Of a stretch of 64,000 nt of DNA, positions 59,846 through 64,000 are shown piece after piece. The DNA lies in assembly GCA_035489755.1 (NCBI GenBank), contig DATGZK010000099.1, positions 62,001-126,000 of the forward strand, given 5' to 3'. This stretch comes from UBA9160 sp035489755 (GTDB lineage: Bacteria; Myxococcota_A; UBA9160). Made by a program: the position numbers and the translations under genes. The notes beneath the pieces are model-generated. The model ran no database searches. It was not told the origin of the DNA and saw only the letters and a program-made list of their open reading frames with translations. Position 1 is the stretch's first letter. Each line of letters opens with the position of its first letter.

Positions 59846-61597
59846 ATGTCGAGCGCGACCGCGACGCTGCGCATCGTCGCCTTGGGTGACTTTAGCGGTC
59901 GCTCCGAGACCAAAGCCTCGCGCATCGCCGTGGACAAGGAGCGCTTCGAGGAGGTGTTCGCGCGCATCGCTCCCCGGCTCGAGTTCACCGTCGCCAATCG
60001 GATCGGGGGGGCCGCCCCTCAGGCTGAGATCTCTCTCTCGCCGGCGAGCTTGCGCGAGCTCGGGCCCGCCGCGGTGGCGGAGGCGGTCCCCGCCCTTGCG
60101 AGGCTCGGGGAGCTGCGGCGAGCGGCCGAGGCCGTGGGCAGGGGCGAGCTCGGAGCGGACGCATTCCGCCAGCGGGCTCGCGAGCTGGCGTCGCCGCCTC
60201 TCGCGCAGGCTTTGGTGCGCCTTGTGGAGGGGACGACCACGACTCCACCCATTGCTCCTACTCCTCCTGCCTCCTCGGCGCCGCAGGCCGAAGCCGGTGT
60301 CGATTCCATCCTCGGGCTCGTGGAGAGCCCCGGCGCAAGCCCGCCTGGGGCACGCGAGACGGCGCGTCGTCTCGTTGACGCTTTGACCACACGGCCGTCG
60401 GCAGGGCCGGGTCCTTTCGCGAGGAGCGCGGCCGCGGCCGCCGCGGCGGCCCTGGACGAAGTGATCTCGGCGCAGCTCGATGAGATCCTCCACGCGCCGG
60501 CTTTTTCGAACCTCGAATCGCTCTGGCGCGGCGCAAAGCTCCTGGTCGATCGGACCGACTTCCGAGCGCCAATTGTTCTCGAACTCGTCTGTGCCGGTGT
60601 GGACGCGGCCGGGGAGGCGATCGACGACCTCGCCGAAGGGGAAGATGCCGACCTCGTGCTCGCGCCGTTCGAGCTTGGCGGAGGAGCGCAGGACCTCGAA
60701 CGGGCGCAGGCGCTCGCGAGCGCGGGCGAGCGCGCCCAAACCCCCGTCGTGGTGGGCATTGCGCCCGCTTTTCTCGGGCTTGCCTCGTGGCGAGCTCTCG
60801 CCAAGGCGCGCCTCCCCCAGCAAACCTTTGACGAGCCCGCATACACGGGATGGCGTTCCCTGCGCCAGCGTGACGAAGCGCGCTGGCTCGTCCTTTTGGC
60901 GAACCGGGTCGCCTTGCGCATGCCCTATGGCGCAGCCGGTCAGCCGACGCGCGGCATCGCCTACGAGGAGAAGGGCGCCCTGCCGGGCCTTCTCGGGAGC
61001 CCCGTCTGGGCGCTCGGGAGCGTGGCCGTACGCTCCTTCGCACGCACCGGGGCGTGCTTGCAGATCTCGGGCTCCCACCACGCGCTCGTGCCCGATCTCC
61101 CGCTTCTCGCGAGTTCCGAGGACGCAAGGCCTTCTCCTGTCGAGGGCATCTTCGGCAACGAACGACGCGAGGATCTCGAGAAGATCGGGCTCTCGGTCGT
61201 GCAGCTCTACCAGCGCGACGTCGCGTTCTTTGGGAGCGTGCGCAGCTTTCGCAAGCCCGAACGCTACCCGGATGCCGAGGCCACGGCCGATGCCGCGCAG
61301 CAGTGCACACTCGCCTACCAGATCTTCGCGTCGCGTCTTACCAAGTTCCTCGGGCGGACAGTCCCGGATCTCGTCGGTGCCGGCGCAATCGCCGCGGCGA
61401 CCGAGACCCTGCGCACCGCGATCATCGGGTTCCTCTCGACGCCGGAAGTAGCGCTCGGTCCGGAACGCGTCGGGGTGGTGATGAAACCAAACCCCAAGGA
61501 CCCCAGCGCAACCGACGTGGCGCTACGGGTGGGGCCCGACATCACGATCGCGGGCCGGCCGGTGAACGTGCTGCTTCACTTCTCGCTGCGGCTCTAA
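59846..61597 (+). CDS. T6SS contractile sheath protein: TssB-like and TssC-like domains fused
   Basis: A 583-residue protein. Residues 1-105 look like TssB (ALGDFSGRSETKASRIAVDKERFEEVFARIAPRLEF, then EISLSPASLREL). A Pro/Ala/Ser linker (about 130-175) follows. From about residue 205 the TssC pattern begins: QLDEILHAPAFSNLESLWRGAKLLV, then VGIAPAFLGLASWR and GIFGNERREDLEKIGLSVVQLYQ. It ends ADIT-like DITIAGRPVNVLLHFSLRL. Canonical TssB (about 165) and TssC (about 495) are separate; this is shorter than their sum. AAAGGAG precedes the ATG. It is transcribed divergently from tssJ and is the only sheath gene in the window. Confidence 0.85.
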   Translation: MSSATATLRIVALGDFSGRSETKASRIAVDKERFEEVFARIAPRLEFTVANRIGGAAPQAEISLSPASLRELGPAAVAEAVPALARLGELRRAAEAVGRGELGADAFRQRARELASPPLAQALVRLVEGTTTTPPIAPTPPASSAPQAEAGVDSILGLVESPGASPPGARETARRLVDALTTRPSAGPGPFARSAAAAAAAALDEVISAQLDEILHAPAFSNLESLWRGAKLLVDRTDFRAPIVLELVCAGVDAAGEAIDDLAEGEDADLVLAPFELGGGAQDLERAQALASAGERAQTPVVVGIAPAFLGLASWRALAKARLPQQTFDEPAYTGWRSLRQRDEARWLVLLANRVALRMPYGAAGQPTRGIAYEEKGALPGLLGSPVWALGSVAVRSFARTGACLQISGSHHALVPDLPLLASSEDARPSPVEGIFGNERREDLEKIGLSVVQLYQRDVAFFGSVRSFRKPERYPDAEATADAAQQCTLAYQIFASRLTKFLGRTVPDLVGAGAIAAATETLRTAIIGFLSTPEVALGPERVGVVMKPNPKDPSATDVALRVGPDITIAGRPVNVLLHFSLRL

Positions 61598-61602
61598 CTC
61601 GT

Positions 61603-62370
61603 CTACGCCGGCGCGTGTTCGGAGAGCAGCTGCTCGACCCGCGTGCGAAGCGGATCCTCGAGGGTGCGTGCCGCGCCGGCGTCGATCACCTCCTCGAAGG
61701 TCCCGAGACCGGCGAGTTCGGCGGCGTCGATCATCACCTGTGCGGAAGGCCGAACCGAGGGGATCGCAGAGCGGACGACCACGAGCGGCAGCACGCCGAA
61801 CGGGGCGACGCGCCGAACCTCCACTGCGTAACGCAGGCCGGAAAGGAGCTTCGCGATGCCGGGCGTCCGCTCGAGCAGGAGGTGAAGAATGCAGGCATTC
61901 AGGACGAACTGATGCATTTCGGCTTCGTTGCGCTGCTCCTCGCCCGCCAGCATCTTGTTCAGGCTGTCCAAGCGACAGGCACCGGGATAGCTGAGTACCC
62001 AGCTGAGCGGTGAGCTCACCCAAAGCTTTTTTCCGCCCGAGGGCGCGGTCCAAAGCTCCTCCCAGCGCAGGAGTTCGAGCTTCACACGGATCGCAGGGAT
62101 CGGGCTCGTGAGGTGCGCACGGAGTCGGAAGGGCCTCTCGCTCACCTTGGCCCAGAGCTGCTGGAGCTCCGCAAACGCACGATCAGAATCGTAGTAGGAC
62201 TCCGTACTCTCGCCTTGGATGAGGTTCCCGAGCAAGCGCTTTGGGCGCAGAAGAGGTGCCACGGTATCGAGGTACGCCCGAAGCTCGCTCTCCAAGAAGT
62301 CGGCCAGGGCGCGGGTCGCGCGCCGAAGCTTGAGCAGGCGGTCGAGCGTGATACTCGGATCCTCGGGCAT
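61603..62370 (-). CDS. Uncharacterised T6SS-associated protein
   Basis: A 255-residue protein with no recognised domain, signal peptide or membrane segment. It is mixed alpha/beta and starts DPSITLDRLLKLRRATRALADFLE. Conserved-looking stretches include SPIPAIRVKLELLRWEELWTAP and RLDSLNKMLAGEEQRNEAEMH. It ends 5 nt from the stop of the convergent sheath gene and lies 250 nt from hcp. The position argues for a T6SS role, perhaps chaperone or baseplate. This is inference. GGAGTGG precedes the ATG. Confidence 0.75.
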   Translation of the reverse strand: MPEDPSITLDRLLKLRRATRALADFLESELRAYLDTVAPLLRPKRLLGNLIQGESTESYYDSDRAFAELQQLWAKVSERPFRLRAHLTSPIPAIRVKLELLRWEELWTAPSGGKKLWVSSPLSWVLSYPGACRLDSLNKMLAGEEQRNEAEMHQFVLNACILHLLLERTPGIAKLLSGLRYAVEVRRVAPFGVLPLVVVRSAIPSVRPSAQVMIDAAELAGLGTFEEVIDAGAARTLEDPLRTRVEQLLSEHAPA

Positions 62371-62426
62371 TTCGGACCACTCCGCTGTGTCTGCCCGAAC
62401 CTTATCGCACCGGGGCGGTCGTTCCG

Positions 62427-62603
62427 CTACTCCTCGTCACGAGGTTCCGGGGGTGGCTTCTCCACCCCCGTTCCGGGGCAGCAAGCGCAGGGCTCGGTGA
62501 GCGGCGGTTCATCGACACCGGTCGATGCGCGGACGTGTGGGAAAACGTCGGGACGGGCGCCAAACGGCACGGGCGCGGACTCCCACGAGGGAGCCGCGCC
62601 CAT
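62427..62603 (-). CDS. Possible small Pro/Cys-rich protein after hcp
   Basis: A 58-codon frame starting 20 nt past the hcp stop. The product is Pro/Glu-rich with a CACC motif and ends PPPEPRDEE. It lacks a strong ribosome-binding site, and a GC-rich hairpin lies within it, so it may not be translated. Confidence 0.25.
   Translation of the reverse strand: MGAAPSWESAPVPFGARPDVFPHVRASTGVDEPPLTEPCACCPGTGVEKPPPEPRDEE
62449..62469 (-). terminator. GC-rich stem-loop downstream of hcp
   Basis: GGGGGTGG and CCACCCCC pair perfectly (8 bp) around a 5-nt loop, 155 nt past the hcp stop. A smaller inverted repeat, CCTCGT-C-ACGAGG (62432-62444), follows. Strong hairpins often end hcp transcripts. No T-run is present. 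Confidence 0.4.
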
Positions 62604-62623
62604 GGAGCAAGGCTTCTCAGTTT

Positions 62624-63124
62624 CTAGCCCGCTTGCCAGTCGTCTGTGCTGGTGACCCCGCCTTTCACCCACGTATATGTGATCTTTTGGAAGGTCAGCT
62701 GGACTTCTTCGAGGTGCGGGTAGTGCGCCGTCTCCTTGTCATGGGTGATCGGAAACCACTGCTCGATGTTCACGATTTTGGCGTTGTCGAGCTCAATTGT
62801 GTAGTATTTTTCCTGTCCACCCATCGGATCGACGCGGTAGAACTCGAACTTCACCTTTGTGAGCGTCTCTCCTGAGGTGCACGCTTGGTGGAGCTGCGGG
62901 GAAGCCTTGTCGATGCGCTTTGTGAAGACGATTGGCTTGTGTCGGCGTCGTCCGCTCGCTTGGCCCGTGTCCACATCGAAGGGTATCTCGACTTGGTAGT
63001 CGAACTCATAGACGATGCTCGACTTTTCGCGACCTTTCTGGTCGTCCTCGCCCGGCCACGAGCCGTGGCCTCCGATGTCGCCTTGATTGGCTCCTTTGAA
63101 CCAGACATAAATCGGGTTCGGCAT
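62624..63124 (-). CDS. hcp: T6SS inner-tube protein Hcp
   Basis: A 166-residue hexameric ring protein that stacks into the tube and is secreted with effectors. It begins PIYVWFKGANQGDIGG and shows the Hcp1-family pattern: VEIPFDVDTGQASGRRRHKPIVFTK, KFEFYRVDPMGGQEKYYTIEL, then EEVQLTFQKITYTWVKGG. Length is standard. AAGGTAG lies before the ATG. A sigma70 promoter upstream (63284-63313) suggests separate, strong expression. Confidence 0.96.
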   Translation of the reverse strand: MPNPIYVWFKGANQGDIGGHGSWPGEDDQKGREKSSIVYEFDYQVEIPFDVDTGQASGRRRHKPIVFTKRIDKASPQLHQACTSGETLTKVKFEFYRVDPMGGQEKYYTIELDNAKIVNIEQWFPITHDKETAHYPHLEEVQLTFQKITYTWVKGGVTSTDDWQAG

Positions 63125-63283
63125 GAGACACTACCTTGTATTGAGAGGAGCGACTTCCCGCGCTTCTCACGGCATCGGAGTTGCGGTACCCGCGCGGTCC
63201 CCGCGCGTTGTCCCTGAACCTCTCAGGGTCAACGCTTTCAGGATGGCTCCCAAGGTCGTTGGACCTCCTCCTGAATGCTGCAT
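63125..63283 (-). other. 5' leader of hcp with two hairpins
   Basis: A leader of about 150 nt. It contains CGCGCGG-TCC-CCGCGCG (63191-63207, 7 bp) and CCCTGA-ACCTC-TCAGGG (63212-63228, 6 bp). These may stabilise the abundant hcp mRNA or regulate its translation. No known riboswitch is recognised. Confidence 0.35.
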
Positions 63284-63313
63284 GGGATACGCCGGCTCTT
63301 TGGGACGTGTCAA
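63284..63313 (-). promoter_or_regulatory. Sigma70 promoter of hcp
   Basis: On the minus strand a perfect TTGACA (63313-63308), an 18-nt spacer and TATCCC (63289-63284). It lies 160 nt upstream of the hcp ATG. Confidence 0.5.
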
Positions 63314-63631
63314 ACAAAATCGGACAGGCTCTTCGGAATTCCGCTGCACGAAGATGGACGGGAGCGGGGGTGAAAACCCAATGCCCGTGAAGGGGCACTC
63401 AGCCCATCCGCCGGATGTGCCTCAATTCGCGCGACACCATTGCAAAGGATCCAGCCGCTGCGAATCCGCGCCCACTCCCAGCGTGCGATGTGCGCCGCGA
63501 GATTCGCCCCGAGAGGGGTCAAGGGCGCCGCGGGTGACGCGCGCTCGGCACAGTCCGCGACGGATAGCCGCGATTTTCGAAACCCAGGAGAGCGCGCGCG
63601 AGACTGCGGGCCGTCTGTCCTTGCCTGCGGC
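63314..63631. other. Non-coding stretch upstream of hcp
   Basis: About 320 nt with no supportable gene. Open frames on both strands here lack ribosome-binding sites and resemble random translation. I see no RNA gene. Confidence 0.45.
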
Positions 63632-64000
63632 CTACGGCCGGGGGTCTTTATCATACGTATCGGTCTGCACGAGCGCCTTCGACCACTTCTCGTTGCCTTG
63701 CACCTCGTCGTACTCGGACTTGCCGATTTTCGCGCCCTCGCCCTCGCTGGAGCGTCCCTTTGTCGGGAAGGTCTCGATCAGCGGCGGCGGCCCCGCGACC
63801 TTTTTGCGATCGGCCCGCGCGTCGGCGGCATCCGAGAATTTGCGCCGCGTGTCCGCGATGGTGCTCGGGTCGGTGCTGACGTTCACGTCCTTCATCGCGT
63901 CGGAAAGCTTGTCGGCCTTGGTGAGTGCATCGCGCGCTGTGTCGACGCCGTCCTGCGCACTCTGACGGAACGCGTCCATCGAGTGGAAGACGCCTCCGAG
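63632..64000 (-). CDS. C-terminal part of a gene cut by the window edge
   Basis: The frame is open to the window edge; an ATG at 63979 exists, but the sequence upstream (LGGVFHS) also reads in frame, so the true start may lie outside. The visible 115-122 residues are hydrophilic and helical (VDTARDALTKADKLSDAMKDV, then KKVAGPPPLIETFPTKGRSSEGEG). No domain recognised. Its position beside hcp suggests a T6SS accessory or effector-linked protein, with low certainty. Confidence 0.55.
   Translation of the reverse strand, partial: LGGVFHSMDAFRQSAQDGVDTARDALTKADKLSDAMKDVNVSTDPSTIADTRRKFSDAADARADRKKVAGPPPLIETFPTKGRSSEGEGAKIGKSEYDEVQGNEKWSKALVQTDTYDKDPRP

Noticed and set aside
1..64000. Insertion sequences, prophage, CRISPR arrays, tRNA or rRNA genes
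   Set aside because: None seen: no transposase or integrase motif, no regularly spaced repeats, no tRNA-like cloverleaf noticed in the gaps. A tRNAscan and CRISPR finder run would settle this.

Overview
The window is GC-rich, densely coded DNA from a Gram-negative (diderm) bacterium. Outer-membrane genes show this: lolA, bamD, lipoproteins with lipoboxes, and a type VI secretion (T6SS) locus. The overall flavour is deltaproteobacterial: a Myxococcus-type PilZ protein, pilT, an NtrC-type two-component pair, an AcnA-type aconitase and a CvpA protein. Two features more familiar from actinobacteria sit in the same genome: a complete Pup-proteasome locus and a probable F420-dependent luciferase-like oxidoreductase. 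A Myxococcota, Desulfobacterota or Binatota-like lineage would fit, but no rRNA or other taxonomic anchor is present, so this is inference. I saw no tRNA, rRNA, insertion sequence, prophage or CRISPR array.

Layout. 1-5.8 kb: secreted PEGA-like protein, PilZ protein, ssb (minus) divergent from ftsK-lolA. 5.8-13.2 kb: a 0.8-kb non-coding stretch with a good sigma70 promoter, then the proteasome operon mpa/arc-dop-pup-prcB-prcA-pafA. 13.5-18.4 kb: mreB, then minus-strand ruvX-mltG-SCP2 and a HEAT-repeat gene. 18.5-23.4 kb: pgpA-cinA-thpR-recA, then a VOC protein and a WYL regulator. 23.5-28.9 kb (minus): cytochrome P450, indoleamine 2,3-dioxygenase-like protein, aconitase. 29-35.3 kb: pilT, alaS, long-form ispG. 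35.6-37.1 kb (minus): vapBC and cvpA. 37.2-40.8 kb: histidine kinase, sigma54 activator and a receiver protein preceded by a sigma54-type promoter. 40.9-48.6 kb: MFS exporter; deacetylase-LLM oxidoreductase-Ada/AlkA operon; CBS protein; bamD-TPR; a 57-codon small gene; GNAT acetyltransferase.

48.7-64 kb is a divergent T6SS locus. A nine-gene minus-strand operon runs tssJ-tssK-tssL-tssM, lipoprotein, FHA-transmembrane-lytic transglycosylase, FHA protein, VWA-FHA protein, PP2C phosphatase. Divergent from it is one gene that appears to fuse a TssB-like and a TssC-like sheath domain. An uncharacterised gene, hcp and the start-proximal end of a gene cut by the window follow. VgrG, ClpV, TssE/F/G and a Ser/Thr kinase are not in the window.

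How the genes work together: Dop deamidates Pup (it ends in Gln), PafA ligates Pup to lysines, Mpa unfolds pupylated proteins and feeds the PrcA/PrcB core. In the T6SS operon the membrane complex, baseplate adaptor, sheath and tube genes are co-located with three FHA phosphothreonine readers and a phosphatase. One of these readers is fused to a peptidoglycan lyase, which suggests phospho-regulated wall remodelling during assembly. The two most unusual elements are the proteasome in a diderm background and the sheath-fusion T6SS with its FHA-transglycosylase.
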